Part shown: positions 1 to 11,499 of the stretch, in pieces | Layout of the letters: each line of letters begins with the position of its first letter | Numbering within the stretch: position 1 is the stretch's first letter | Assembly (NCBI GenBank): GCA_963922205.1 | Contig: CAWUHX010000100.1 | Span: 1,042,884 to 1,106,883 of the forward strand | Direction: 5' to 3' | Origin: Romanomermis culicivorax | Taxonomy: Eukaryota; Nematoda; Enoplea; Mermithida; Mermithidae | Length of the DNA: 64,000 nt | Notes under the pieces: model-generated | Told to the model about the DNA's origin: nothing | Seen by the model: the letters and a program-made list of their open reading frames with translations, nothing else | The model's database searches: none | Translations under genes and position numbers: made by a program

Positions 1-60
1 AATTTTTAGCAATCTGAACTCGCACAGTAATTTTACTATAATCGGTCAAAAAACGTACCG

Positions 61-195
61 AGGCTGATGTATAGTAATCCGTAATCCTGATCCTTAATCC
101 CGAGTTCCTGACCCGATAAGGATCAGGAAAGGAAACGATCAGGTAAAGTTGTCCTTAATGTCCCTAAATTTAAGGATCGGGACAACTACATGACA
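61..195. repeat. GATC-rich dispersed repeat, copy 1
   Basis: The stretch is built from words such as GATCAGGAAAGG, CCTAAATTTAAGG and GATCGGGACAACTA. The same vocabulary returns near 1300-1535, including the closing word AATCGGGACGACTATA. The two blocks look like diverged copies of one short non-coding repeat with internal inverted symmetry. No gene is seen here. Family unknown. Confidence 0.35.
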
Positions 196-469
196 AATAT
201 TTTACAGTAAGATTAGATATTGAGATGCGTAAGTTGTATAAATAAAGACGGCCAGACAGTAGATTTTATGCATTTTATTGATCTTGTACATTATATTGAT
301 TATTTTTTTGTTCGGGTTTAGGTTGCACATGTTTAGATACATATGTTTACATTATTTTGTTTGCGGTGTTTTTTGTTTATTTGTCATATTTTAATTCTCC
401 CTTGATTAATTTTTTTTATTTTTTTTTTGAAATTTAAAATTTTCAAAGTTTGTTTATTTGAAACTTTGA

Positions 470-910
470 AATTTTTTAATCATACATTTTTTTACTTTTT
501 GTTTTAAATTTTAAATTTTAAATTTCTTAATTTTAAATTTTATAATTTTAAATTTTTTTTCATTTTAAATTTAAAATTTTGAACTATGAATTTAAAAAAT
601 TTTAAATTTTAAAATTTTTTAGACTTGCTCACTTTAAATTTTAAAATTTTCGAAGTTTCAAGTTTAAAATTTTTTAGTTATAAATTTTTTCATTTTAAAT
701 TTTTTAATTTTAAATTTTTTAATTTTAAATTCTTTAATTTTAAATTTTTTAATTTTAAATTTTTTAGTTTTAAATTTTCTAATTTTAAATTTTCTAATTT
801 TAAATTTTCTAATTTTAAAATTTTCAATTTTAAAATTTTCAATTTTAAATTTTTTAATTTTAATTTCTTTAATTTTAATTTTTTCAATTTTAAAATTTTG
901 TTTTAAATTA
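470..910. repeat. AT-only minisatellite, 15-bp unit
   Basis: From about 690 to 890 a unit close to AATTTTAAATTTTCT repeats at 15-bp spacing about a dozen times. Less regular AAATTTTAAATTTT strings precede it from about 470. Because 15 is a multiple of three, both strands read as long artificial open frames of repeating Asn-Phe-Lys-Phe or Lys-Leu-Lys. These are composition artefacts and not genes. Confidence 0.75.
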
Positions 911-1024
911 ATAAGGTTTCAAATTGAACTTAATTAATTTTTTAGAAAGTTAATTTTCTAAAAATTAAAAACGCTGGACTCAATCAACAAAAACAGCAAA
1001 TCTACCGTTTGGTTATAAACAAAC

Positions 1025-1102
1025 ATGACTACAGTAGTGCGCGCTGTAGTTGCAAAGTATTGCATGACTACAGTAGTACGCACTGTAGTTGCAAAGTATT
1101 GC
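1025..1102 (+). repeat. 39-bp direct tandem duplication
   Basis: Two adjacent 39-bp copies (1025-1063 and 1064-1102) both begin ATGACTACAGTAGT and end GCAAAGTATTGC, with two differences between them. Each copy contains an imperfect palindrome, CTACAGTAG and CACTGTAGT. No coding role is evident. Confidence 0.7.
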
Positions 1103-1299
1103 ACTTACGTAAAGTGTGCATATTTCACCAAAAAACATGGAAAAATCGATCTTGTAGCTGACTGCTCCATCTTATCTGGTAGCAAATTCTTAGTTTTTGC
1201 TAATTTCACTTCATTTTGCATCCTAATTACTGGAAAATGTACCTAGAACTATGCGCAGGCTGAAGCCGTCACGCATTTGAATAGTATTTACTGTAGTGT

Positions 1300-1535
1300 G
1301 TAGCTATCCCGATCCCTAAAAAGTACAGAGGATTGTACTTTGTTCCCGACGGCATGAAAGCCATCCTTTAATGATCAGGAAGACATTGGGAACACCTTTC
1401 CTTATCAGGTCGGGAACGCTGCCCCGATCCTGATTTCAGGATAACGGATTGCATCAGGATCGAAAATTTAGGGAAAGAGCTTTCCTGACTCAGGAAAGGC
1501 CATTTTTTAAGAATCGGGACGACTATATATCTGCC
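1300..1535. repeat. GATC-rich dispersed repeat, copy 2
   Basis: This block shares vocabulary with 61-195 (ATCAGGA, GATCCTGAT, AAATTTAGGG, AATCGGGACGACTA) and is likely a second diverged copy. Its GATCCTGATTTCAGGATAA segment can pair with itself. No gene is seen. Confidence 0.3.
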
Positions 1536-2119
1536 TTTAGAGTTTAATGTTACTTCTTTGGAATTAAGTACGCTTTGTTTATAAAAATTGTTAAATTATC
1601 AGCATCATTTTCATTCTTATGCCGACTTCCTCCTCTCTTTTGCTAATTTTTCTTCATCGTCTTCTTGATAAATGTGGGGAGGTCAAATTTGCTGAGGTCC
1701 AGCAAGAATCTTCTGGGAGTCAATACCCCCTCCCCAAAGTTCCCACCCGTGAGCATATATGCTGTCGTCAAAATCGCTTAAAAGACAAAGCTCTTATATT
1801 AAGATTTTCTACTCGAAAAATAGTTCAACACTTGCTCAGAAAGCATACAAATTTCCGGTCGCATGTCACGTATGGTTTATTAGGAAATCGTAAAAATACG
1901 AAATACTACTTGCTTTCCAGTTTTATAATTCAGAAGCTTTTCATGAAAAAGCAGGTTATAAAACTTGTTTTTCAGTTTGATTCTTTGCAAGCATCAAGGA
2001 AAACAGGCTATAGACACAGCAGCCTAGTAATTGCTCTCCATATTTTGAATCGAACACGACTTTTTGCTCAATTGAGCTCATCCCAGAGAAATGTTTTCTG
2101 TTCAATAGTACTGTGTTAA

Positions 2120-2459
2120 GGGAGTCGTAAGATCTCCAGTGGTGTGTTGTGTATTCTAAATATTCAAATATTGTAGTGTGTTCGATAGCCTATAAGCATG
2201 AGGGTAATGCGACATTAATCTTTTTTGTCCGTGGGCCATATTTACAATAGAATTTGCGTAAATGTGGTCTACACCAACACCCGATCTCACGCAAATGACA
2301 AATAATTGTGGGCACTACAATAATTTACATTAGAAGAGTTTATACCTAATACCCTATGAGATAAACAGCTCTGAACTTCACTTCAAATATAAAATTACCG
2401 CTAATCTGTGACAACTTACATTCTATATGAAGAAGTTAGTGAAATATGATATAAAAAAT
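2120..2459. other. No feature recognised
   Basis: Unique-looking AT-rich sequence downstream of the proposed host gene's 3' end. I see no open frame, repeat or RNA gene. Confidence 0.4.
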
Positions 2460-2465
2460 TTTATT
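2460..2465 (-). promoter_or_regulatory. Candidate polyadenylation signal of the host gene
   Basis: On the minus strand this reads AATAAA, about 145 nt downstream of the stop codon at 2611-2613. That position suits the 3' UTR of the transmembrane exon. In AT-rich DNA this hexamer also arises by chance, so the call rests on position only. Confidence 0.4.
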
Positions 2466-2610
2466 CTTGACAGAAGCCAAAACTAGTAAACGTACGTGAG
2501 GACAAAGGATTAGTACATCAAAAAAGGTAAAACGTGCATAATACTATATCTTACACTATTATCGCAAAATTTTGAGGTGAATCAGTTGGCGAGAAAAATT
2601 GCACGCTGCT

Positions 2611-3236
2611 TTAAGATTTGGGGGACACGTTGCTTTGGGCGGCTTTTATGGTACTGGCCGCCGCCGTTTGATTGCTAGCCGCAGCTTTCGCTTGTCTACT
2701 AGAAACAGCCGTTTGTCTGCTCGTCGAATAGCCCGTTTGACGGCTGGTGCCGCCGGCTCGCGACCGGCTCAACGCCGATCCCTCCAAACGGCGCCGTTTG
2801 CGGCGCCTGACCACCACCAAGACTATGCCGCCAGCGATGACAATCACAATGAACAATAATATGCCCGAAATGATGTAGATAATTTGCGTAACGTGCCAGG
2901 AACCGGTGCCAGCCGAAAGCATGCCGCGGAACGAGTCGTCGTCGCCGGTGAGCACAACAGGTTTTCTGGTTGCCCTAGTTTGAACCGGTGCGGCCATCGT
3001 TTCTTCTGCCACAGCAGCTGGCGTTTCTTCTGCCACAGCAGCTGGCGTTTCTGCAGCAGCAGCCGGTGTTTCTAGGTCGGCGGCTGGGGTTCCTTCGGCA
3101 ACGGCGGTAGACGTATCTTCTGTAATCTGCACTACATCGGATGTTTCTGGTGCTGCCTCCTCGGGTTGTTCCTGTTCTGTAATATTGCCAGGCGTAAATC
3201 TGAAGTGTTCATGCACCGTGGAGTGGGGTGAATCCG
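2611..3236 (-). CDS. Last exon of a host type I membrane protein: stalk, TM, basic tail
   Basis: The minus-strand frame stays open from 3270 to a stop at 2611. It encodes, in order, an acidic stalk with an N-I-T glycosylation site, near-perfect PAAVAEET repeats (a 24-nt unit duplicated near 3008-3055), one hydrophobic span (IIYIISGILLFIVIVIAGG onward), an RRRKRRR stop-transfer cluster, and a Ser/Arg/Ala/Gln-rich tail of about 70 residues. This is the layout of a single-pass type I membrane protein, but there is no signal peptide, so upstream exons are needed. The acceptor chosen (AAGAG then CGGATTC, exon from 3236) gives entry phase 1 and matches the exons near 22.1 and 27.0 kb. Its pyrimidine tract is weak, and GTTAG ending just upstream of 3270 (phase 0) is an alternative. 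GC content is well above the surroundings. I do not recognise the protein family. Confidence 0.65.
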
Positions 3237-3299
3237 CTCTTAGAATCTCGAGACTGATCATTCCAAAGTTCTAACTTTTATGTAGTTTTTAAAAAATTC

Positions 3300-3890
3300 A
3301 CAAAGCATGATTCAGTGTAAGAGTAGCCACGAAAAATTTTTTGGCTCCGTAAACTTGGAAATTTCTTCTTTGTATTCAATTCCGCGAAGCCAAAAATTAT
3401 AGGTAGCAGCACCAACTTATAATATATTTGGACCTCAAAAAGTGGGGCAACCCCTAGCGTAAAAACGGCTAGAAATAGAGAGACACGATTTTCCGCATAA
3501 TGTCCGGTATAGAGGCAAACATGGCGTCCTGTGACATTACTAAGTGTCTAAATTCAAATGGCGCTCGATGGGACGCCAAAGGCATGCAAAAAACGTTCTT
3601 TTTCAGAGTCTCCAGTTGCCACAGGTTCCACAGTGGGTATGCAACTCTGGACGTTGGTACTTTTACGTATGCGTCTATCGAGGGTCATCTCGGACCCTTT
3701 TTTTATTTTTCTGAAAATATTGAATTGGGGAAATTACATGAGCGACCAAAGTCCAAGAAATCCCTGAATTTGTAAATTTTGCATTCTGCCTCATTTGGGT
3801 TCAAAAAAAATTTTTTTTAGAAAAACACCTAAAAACTTTGATCTCTGTGAGAAGGTTTCTGTAATTTTTAGGATAAAAGGGGTCTATATT
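3300..3890. other. No convincing feature
   Basis: AT-rich intronic sequence in the proposed host gene. Short plus-strand frames at 3500-3775 overlap in two frames and look like chance. Confidence 0.4.
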
Positions 3891-3897
3891 AGCAGAT

Positions 3898-4085
3898 CGC
3901 CGAAAATTGCGATTTTATTTAAAAGAAATCACCGGGAATCGCGACTTTTGCAAAAATCGCCAGAAATCACGTTTTTTACACAAATCACCAGAAATCGCAA
4001 TTTTTTTTAAATCGCCGGAAATCGCGATTTTTGCAAAAAATTGCCGGAAATTAGGATTTTTTTTTATAAAAATCGCCCGGCTGGA
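3898..4085. repeat. About 28-bp tandem repeat, roughly six copies
   Basis: Units start GCCGGAAATCGCGATTTTTG or close variants (ACCAGAAATC, GCCAGAAATC) and repeat six times at about 28-bp spacing. Homopolymer lengths differ between copies. The core AAATCGCGATTT is self-complementary. No coding function is seen. Confidence 0.7.
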
Positions 4086-4089
4086 AAAA

Positions 4090-6020
4090 TACTTTTTTAT
4101 TCGGTGCGTGCATGATTTTGGTCACATGATGCTGAAGAAGCTCGGTTTGCTTATCATTTATTTTTGTGATTTGGATGAAAGAAATTAATTGTCTTCTAAT
4201 ATTTATGCTCAGTTTCTGAGTTTCTTTAATGCTGTAGAAGTTGTTTCCATGTTGAACAATCAAAAATATGTCTATGTGGGCAAAATTATGAAGCTTAAAG
4301 TTCAGATGGTAAGATGTGGCTCAATTGCATTTGCTTACTCTGGAAAGATTATCGTTAATATTGCCCTTTTGAGGACGAATCCCCTATACCAGCATACATA
4401 TAAAAGATCCGATCAGACACGTAGATAAACCCAAAATGTTGGGATGAGGGACCTAAAATTTCCAAAATTTGGGCGATGGGTTCCTAAAAATCCCCAAAAA
4501 ATCGAAAAAACCCGAAAATTTACAAAATTTTTCCAAAAAAGGTCAATAAGCTACTTTTTTCCCAACACGATTGTTGAAAACTAAACTAGTTGAACTTTTC
4601 TCTTGATGAACTGTATCCCATTCATGAGTTTCTCTAAAAATGTTTTCGCTCAAATTTCAATTCTTCAGGATTGGTGTTGACTGGATACAAGAATTTATAT
4701 TTGAACTTTCTATAAACATATGTTAAAATTTAAAAGGGTTCAGGTGATACTACTATAGTGGCAGAGCATGACCCTTATGAACATTGGCTTTTGTTGCAGA
4801 AAAATTCACACCACACTTAAAGCGGCCACTGGATTACATTTGGTGGTTCAAGGATTTTTTAGAAGTAGAAAAGCTGGACATAAGGGACCCCTTATCCACA
4901 ACGTGGAACTAGATAGAAATCCACTAGTATTGCACAATCTCATTGCCCTTTTGTAATGTAAGTAATTGTGTTTCAGTTGTGTTAGATAAAATAGGAGAGA
5001 AGCTCCTGTCTCTCTAAAATCTTAAGTACAACTCAAATTGAGAAACCAAGGGTTTGTCAATTTGAGCTAACTATTCTTGGGTTAAAAACAATTATTAATT
5101 GTCCCTGCCGGTTCTTGATTCTTTTCCAACTCACGGACTAGGCCAATTAACGGCCTGAGGGATCTTAACCCCCCGCCATTTATTTCAAATATAACACATT
5201 TAGCCCGGAAAGAGTGTTTATCAGAAATAAACTGCTCAAAAAATTCCATTATTCCAGCTTAAGACTGAGAAAATTAGTTCAGAAGCTAACAGTTACATTT
5301 TAAAACTACTCGTATATTCTCATTATTTCACTGTTTGGATTGATGCGAGAGACATCCAAAAATTCCATCAAAATCAACTAAAATGAAGAAACATCATATA
5401 TGCTACATCAAAAAAACCAAATCCAGACTGCTAAACAAATTTATACCCTTTCTGCCTGCAATAATCTTTGTCTCAATGATAACAGACTGTATTTTTTAGA
5501 GCTGCATGGGCTGTGCAATGCCTGTCAAACCTCATGAATGCTGGCTTGCCACTAACTACTGTCTGTTGCTTCGTCGGGCTGGCAGACCCTCCGAGCCCAA
5601 GCAGAATAGAGGAATGTACATAACTTATGTCAAACTTTGGGAGGTAGGGTCGAATGATAGCTAGGGGGTGCAAACCTGAAGTACACATCTTTGGCACTCT
5701 CATGTGAGGCGGGCTCCTGTATAACCATATTCGCCCTGTAAACAAGCTGGTGACCACCTACATGGAAAAACCACAATAAAAAAAAACGCAGGGGTTGCAA
5801 AATTAAAAAACAGTATAATTGTGCCTTTTTGTAATTTGCAATGCCCTTTAAAAACTTAAGAAATTAGCAATTTTGATACTGTCTTCTGCTTCATGCATTT
5901 CTGTAACTCAAACTAGTACCTGATCTTCAATTGTTTTTCAATTAATGCCAAACATACGTAAAAATGCATTATGTTGGAAACAAGTTTTTTGAGCACAGGA
6001 TGGGTCAGTACAGTCAAAAT
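4090..6020. other. Non-coding interval without recognised genes
   Basis: AT-rich sequence with no coherent frame or known repeat. Small open frames (for example 4768-4956 plus and 5473-5757 minus) have no recognisable motifs or splice context. It lies within the largest intron of the proposed host gene. Confidence 0.4.
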
Positions 6021-8274
6021 CCACTAAAAAAGATTGGACTAGTTCATTGGAAAATGCTCAGATGGGTCAGAGAAAAAGGAGAATATACTTGAACGATAGA
6101 AAATGAGCTATAGGGTGGTAAAAGGGCGGACAATATTTTTCACTGAAGAAAATTTAGATGAATGCCTCAGCCAAAAAAACTCTGGAATTCGTCACTTTAA
6201 GAAATGTTAAATGGACATTTTTGTCTTTTATTTTTTCTTTGAAAAGGTATATTCTGAAGCTGAGTGCACCAACAACTCCCAAATTTACCGTTTCTGAAAA
6301 AATAGTGAATATCATCAGCTAATAGGGGGAAACATTACCAGGCATAATGTGTACGACATCCACCCATCCTCGCATTTAACATGTATGCATTATTACACTG
6401 TTACACTAAGCATTTCATACTAGCTTATTAGAAAATGGATAGCTGCCAAGCATTTCATACTAGCTCATTAGAAAATGGATAGCTGCCATACTAGCTTATT
6501 AGAAAATGGATAGCTTATTAGAAAATGAATAGCTGCCAAGCTAGAAAAAGTAGTGAACTAGATTTTTAAAAACTTGGGTTGAAGTTGGAAAAAATTCACT
6601 TTTCTAATATTGGGTTTTCATTCTTTCTCATTAGAAAACTTTCCATGTCTGTGAAGAAGTATATTCTGCAGCATCGTGCATTTTATCCTTCCCCTGGCAT
6701 CAACTACAGTAAAAATTTTTCTATATGAAAATTATACACAGTGATGCCCATGGCTGACATCCCTTAAATGTATAGAAATGCTTAACCAATGGCTTTCTAA
6801 CTTCCGACCGATTCAAAGCTCCTGCCTCTCACTCCAGCTGGAAAAGAGCGAGGGATGCACATTATAGTCATTTTCAGAACTATAAAGAAACCTGAGGTCG
6901 GTTGCACTAACCCAATATGGAAATCATTCCATCGTCCGGATTAAATTGCTGATCCTCAGTTTGAACTAATCAAAATGTCCAAATTATTCTCTCCCAGTGC
7001 ACAAACAATACTCACTTCCAGATTAACTACTACTGAGGTGTAAGTTCGAGTTTGAGATTGCAAACATTTTTAAATTTATTTGTTTTCAAGGTGAGAAAAT
7101 TATGTGAAAATGTTAGTGTAACCCAACAGCAAGGGCTGGGGATAATCTCGACATTGAGTTCATTATAATCCTGATGATATTGAGATTATACCAAATTTGA
7201 GATAAAACTAAGTCGCCTTTTTGTTCGAGATTATCTTGAGCTCGAACTTAGACCCCTTAGTGCAACTGGGCCTTGGATACAGACATCCAGCACTATATGC
7301 AGATGGGGAAACAGAGTAAAGCATACAGTGTCATTAAAAAGCTTCAGCAATGCCTATATCAGGGCTTTGCGCCGAATCCAGTTCCCCCTTATCCCCCACT
7401 CTACTCGCACTCCCACGGAAACAGTACGACGGCTTTGAAAGCAGTACGAGAGTGATCAGGATGGGTGAAATTGCTTCCCATCTGCAATCCTACAAAAAGC
7501 GCTCTTCCTGCAAATTTCAATTTAAATCCAAAAACTGTGAATATTTTGTTGATTTTGTTGATTTTTTGTTATTTATTTGTTGATTTGTTGATTTTTTTTG
7601 CTATTTTGTTGAATAGTTTCAACACTTAACTTAATTTAATTTCGAGTATCTATATTCAGAGAATAAATTTGTTTATAGCTTGCGATCAGTAAAACTTGGG
7701 TCAATTTTATATGATATGTTATATCCTGTACAATCAATTTAGTTCTGACAAGACTCTATGATGTGCCTTTTTTCTAAAAAAAACTGCATGGGGTTTTATG
7801 TGTCACTATTCCGCAGTGTATTCCTGGTTTATCAACACTGTATTCAGTAAGAAAGTTCTACGAGTTGGATGCACACATGTCTGAGGAAGGATATTGGGGA
7901 GCAAACTACCCCATGAATTTTGAAACTGAAAAACTTTTTGGCCAACTTTTCTCGAATTTATTTCAAAAAACGTCAAGAAACCAGAGTCCATCCAAGTGTC
8001 CTCCTCAAAATTTCGGAGATGCATATGTATGGTTGGAAAGTGTGTTGATGCACTCAGCTGCAGAATATACTTTTTTATAGACACAGAGAATATTTTAATG
8101 AGAAAGAATGAAAACCCAATATAACAAAGGTGTATTGTTTCAAACTTTAACCCAAGTTCTCAAAAATCTAGTTCACTCCTTTTTTAGCTTGGCAACTATC
8201 CAAGCGAGTACATTCTTCTTTTTTCTGCTGCATCGGGCCATTTACTAATAAACTAGTCCAACTCTTTTTAGTGG
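6021..8274. mobile_element. Long-TIR palindromic element, copy 1 (non-autonomous)
   Basis: The left end begins CCACTAAAAAAGATTGGACT. The right end reads, on the reverse strand, CCACTAAAAAGAGTTGGACT. Inverted similarity then runs inward for about 200 bp or more, through words such as TCTAGTTCACT, GAACTTGGGTT and TTTTCATTCTTTCTCAT to GTATATTCTGCAGC. The middle (about 6640-7600) matches 15250-16040 on the same strand. No transposase frame is visible, so I call it a non-autonomous DNA transposon with long TIRs. The left arm is partly duplicated: a second TIR-like start lies near 6420-6545. No clear target-site duplication was found. Confidence 0.6.
6405..6541 (+). repeat. Short direct repeats inside the palindromic element
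   Basis: The phrase ACTAGCTTATTAGAAAATGG followed by ATAGCTGCC recurs three to four times, sometimes preceded by AAGCATTTCAT. This looks like local tandem amplification of the terminal motif TAGTTTATTAGAAAATG seen at the ends of this element family. Confidence 0.65.
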
Positions 8275-8454
8275 ACCTCAACCATGCATGAGAATGTTCA
8301 TAGAAGCACCACATTAAAGTTTTAAATTTCACCATCTTCAGATCAAGGAAAGAACAAAAAACAATCCTAAAGCTATGAATTATCATTTGCATAGAAGTAA
8401 AAGATGTGTAAACTGCATATTACTTAAAACACGTTCAAATAGAGTGTAAAGTAA

Positions 8455-9985
8455 CCATATCAATTGAATTCCTCATGGTCAACAACCCCTCAACCCAAAA
8501 TATCGCAGAAATACCTTTGTTCACACACTGGAAAATTTTTTGTGCAAGTGATTGCGTCCCTTGTATTCTCCATGGTCGAAAAACCCTTCCCTCAAAAATT
8601 GCAGAAATACATTTGTTTAATCTTAGGATAATCTTTTGTGTAAAGTGATCATGCCTATTGAATTCTCTGTAGTCGAGAATTCAATACTTTATGCAAAGCC
8701 CCCTTCCACCAAAAAATCAGGGAAATTCATTTGTTTACACGCCGAATAACTTTTTTGTGCAAAGTGACTGCATCCATTGAATAACCCCCGGTCCAGAATC
8801 CCTTCCACCAAAAAATCCCGAAATATGCTTGTCTACAACCTGGATAATTTTTTAATGTGAAGTGACCACATCCATTGAATTCCCAACCAGTCGAAACATC
8901 TCCCACCAAAAAGTCAGGTAAATTCATTTGTTTAGATTCAGGATAATTTCTTGTGTGATGTGACTGCATCCATTGGATTCTCCTTAGGTGAAAACTCCTC
9001 CTCAAAAAATCACAGATAATACAGTTATTTACACATAAGATAATTTCTGTGTAAAGTGATCCCATCTATTGAATTCACTGTGGTCAAAAACCTTTTCCAA
9101 GATAGAATCACAGAAATACTTTTTTTACACTCAGGATAATTTTTTTGGTTAAAGTGACTGCATCTATTGAATAACCTCAGTTTGAAAACCCCTTCCATGA
9201 AAAAAATTACAAAATACGCTTGTTTACAATAGGGATAACTGTTTGTGTGAAGTGACTGCATCCATTGAATTCCCCACGGTCAAAAACCCCTACCACCAAA
9301 TAAGGGGAGAAATTCGTTTGTTTACACTTCGGTTAATTTTTTATGTAAAAAGATCATGTCTACTGAATTCTTTGTAGTTGAAAATCTCTTCCACCAAAAA
9401 ATCAGGGTAACTCATCTGTTTACACTTGGGATAACTTGTTTGTGTAAAGTAACCACATCCATTGTATAACCACCAGTCGATAATCCCTTCCACCAAAAAA
9501 TCACAAAAATACACTTGTTTACACTCTGGATAACTTTTTTCTGTAATGTGATCACCGTCATTGAATTCCAAATAGTCGAAAACCCATTCTCAAAAAAGAC
9601 CATGGAAATACATTTGTTTTACACACACATGATAATTTTTCGTTTAAAGTGACTACATCCATTGAATTGAATTGAATTCCTCGGGTTGAAAACCTCTACC
9701 ACCAAAAAACCCCTGAAATAGGCTTGTTTGCACTCAGGATAATTTTTTTGTGTGAGATGACTGAATCCATTAAATTCTCCATAGCCGAAAACCCCTCCTC
9801 GCAAAACTCACAAAAATACAGTGGTTTACACTGGGAATATTTTTTTTTGTGTAAAGGTATTGCATTCATTGAATTCTCCATGGTCAAAACATCTGCCATG
9901 AAAAATCACGAAAATGCGCTTGTTCACATCTGGAATAATTTTGTTTGTGTAAAGTGACCACATCCATTGAATTCCCCATGATCGA
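8455..9985. repeat. Degenerate 98-bp satellite array, about 15 copies
   Basis: The landmark ATCCATTGAATTCC or a variant recurs near 8655, 8770, 8869, 8967, 9065, 9163, 9260, 9361, 9457, 9559, 9658, 9766, 9867 and 9965, a mean spacing close to 98 bp. Each unit also has TTGTTTACAC, GGATAATTTTTTTGTG, TAAAGTGAC and CCACCAAAAAATC. Copies differ at many sites and by small indels. The period is not a multiple of three, and minus-strand frames break between copies, so it is not a coding repeat. Confidence 0.8.
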
Positions 9986-9989
9986 AAAC

Positions 9990-10843
9990 CCTAGCACCCC
10001 AAAAATTCCAATAAGACCACTAGTCAAATTGTAACTGCTAAAAATTCTGGCACTGTAGTGCATTATGCTGCAAAAAATTATTTTTTTGAAGCCGTAAGTA
10101 TTACATAACAAAATTGCTAAATTTCACGGTTCCCGGGACTTTGAACCACCATATTATTGAATGGAAGGCACATTTAAAAAAATGCAAAATCACATTTGAG
10201 ATTGCAACCCCAAGATGCTTAGGCCGAAGTATGGAGCTTGGATATGACACATGCATTGTGGGGCATGGTGAGACTAAGGGCCCTTAAAAAGTGCGTTTTC
10301 TGCATGTTTTTAGGGCCCCACTGAGCACCACTTGCAGGTAGAGGCGAAATGACAACAAGCACCCCATAGTTTGCCCCTATGTCCGAAATTATGAAGAAAC
10401 CGGCAGGTTCTAGCTCTTTCCATTTTGGCTCTAGGGTGGTGGGGACATGAAATTTGGGGGCTATGTATATTATTGGTTGATGCAATCATGCCAGCTATGA
10501 TGCATGAACCAGTACATTTGACACATGCACATTGCAGACCCACATGATGAAGAATTTTCAGGTAGTGCATTGGAGTCTGGAGACCTGAATGAATCAAAAT
10601 GAAAAATATAACATGGTCCCAGCAATAGCAAATTTCAGCCTGAAATAAATATTTCACCGACACTGCTGAATAGCCTTTTTTCAAGAACCAAGGGGCATCC
10701 AGACTATTGAATCTCAGCCCAGGCCAGTGTTTACCATACCCCCTTTTATGCATATGTCCCCTAAATATCAGAAGGCCTACATACATTTCCTAGTGAAATG
10801 AATCATATCAAACAAAATAAATTAAAATTCCTTGTTGGAGAAC
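9990..10843. other. No convincing feature
   Basis: The sequence between the satellite and the Gypsy-1 LTR. A 158-codon minus-strand frame (10786-10310) has no motif I recognise and overlaps another minus frame, so I do not call a gene. Confidence 0.35.
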
Positions 10844-11159
10844 TGATGTGTTTGTATGTTGCACATCATGCTGGTGCAGGTGAATATACTTTTTAGGCAT
10901 GCAAATTATGCCCGTGTTTTTTTGTAGTATTTCTGGTCCACCATGGACCAATGTAAATTTATTGTGCATCATTTTTCATGTATAAATAGTTGGGCCTTTA
11001 GCCAACTATTCATTTGTCTCCTTTCACCTTCCTTTTTGTCTTTATTTACCATCATTTATATTTACAAGTAAATTATGCAAATCAGCCAGTGTAACCAATA
11101 CCTCTATAATTACATTGTATGTATGGGCCACGAGTAGAGGATTGACCTACTGACCCACA
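10844..11159 (+). repeat. Gypsy-1 5' LTR
   Basis: It begins TGATGTGTTTG and can be followed to GACCCACA. The same sequence, about 30 bp shorter because of one internal indel, occurs in direct orientation at 19327-19613. It contains a TATA-like CATGTATAAATAG element with a palindrome, GTTGGGCCTTTAGCCAACT, just downstream, which resembles an LTR promoter. The LTR pair brackets gag, RT, RNase H and integrase remnants in the same orientation. The exact 3' boundary is uncertain because similarity fades after CCCACA. Confidence 0.7.
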
Positions 11160-11499
11160 TGACAAATTGGCACACAAAGTTTGTCGACCAAACGCTACAG
11201 CATACTGATGGAATGCTACAGTACACTGATGGCTACAGTATACTGCTGAGGGTATGATTGATCCGCAATTGTATGTTACACTATATGCCAACCTTCCCTA
11301 TCAAAAAATTCTACAATGAATCCAAATTTTGACGCAATTTTGACATCCAACACATGTAAAAGGTTGAATTTATGAATTTTCAAAATTTTAAAAAATTTCG
11401 AACTTTTGGCAATTTTAATGCAAAATGGCCCCCATCCTGATCCCACCAGTTACGCCACTGTGGGGGAGCACCCATCTACCCAAATTTGATGCCTATTGA

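Noticed and set aside
625..906. Open frames of repeating Asn-Phe-Lys-Phe or Lys-Leu-Lys
   Set aside because: Translation of a 15-bp AT-only minisatellite.
1619..2119. 166-codon plus-strand frame
   Set aside because: No motif, no homology I recognise, no splice or regulatory context. I could not support it as a gene.
2599..3075. Arg-rich and Cys-rich plus-strand frames
   Set aside because: Antisense shadows of the transmembrane exon on the minus strand.
8727..9899. Minus-strand frames with repeated YPECKQ and Cys/His residues, resembling a zinc-finger array
   Set aside because: The repeat period is about 98 bp, not a multiple of three. Frames break between units, and the CX2C half of a C2H2 finger is missing.
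8455..9985. CRISPR-like regular repeats
   Set aside because: Whole units are related, with no unique spacers, and the context is eukaryotic.
10310..10786. 158-codon minus-strand frame
   Set aside because: No motif, overlaps other frames, and sits between repeats; likely chance.
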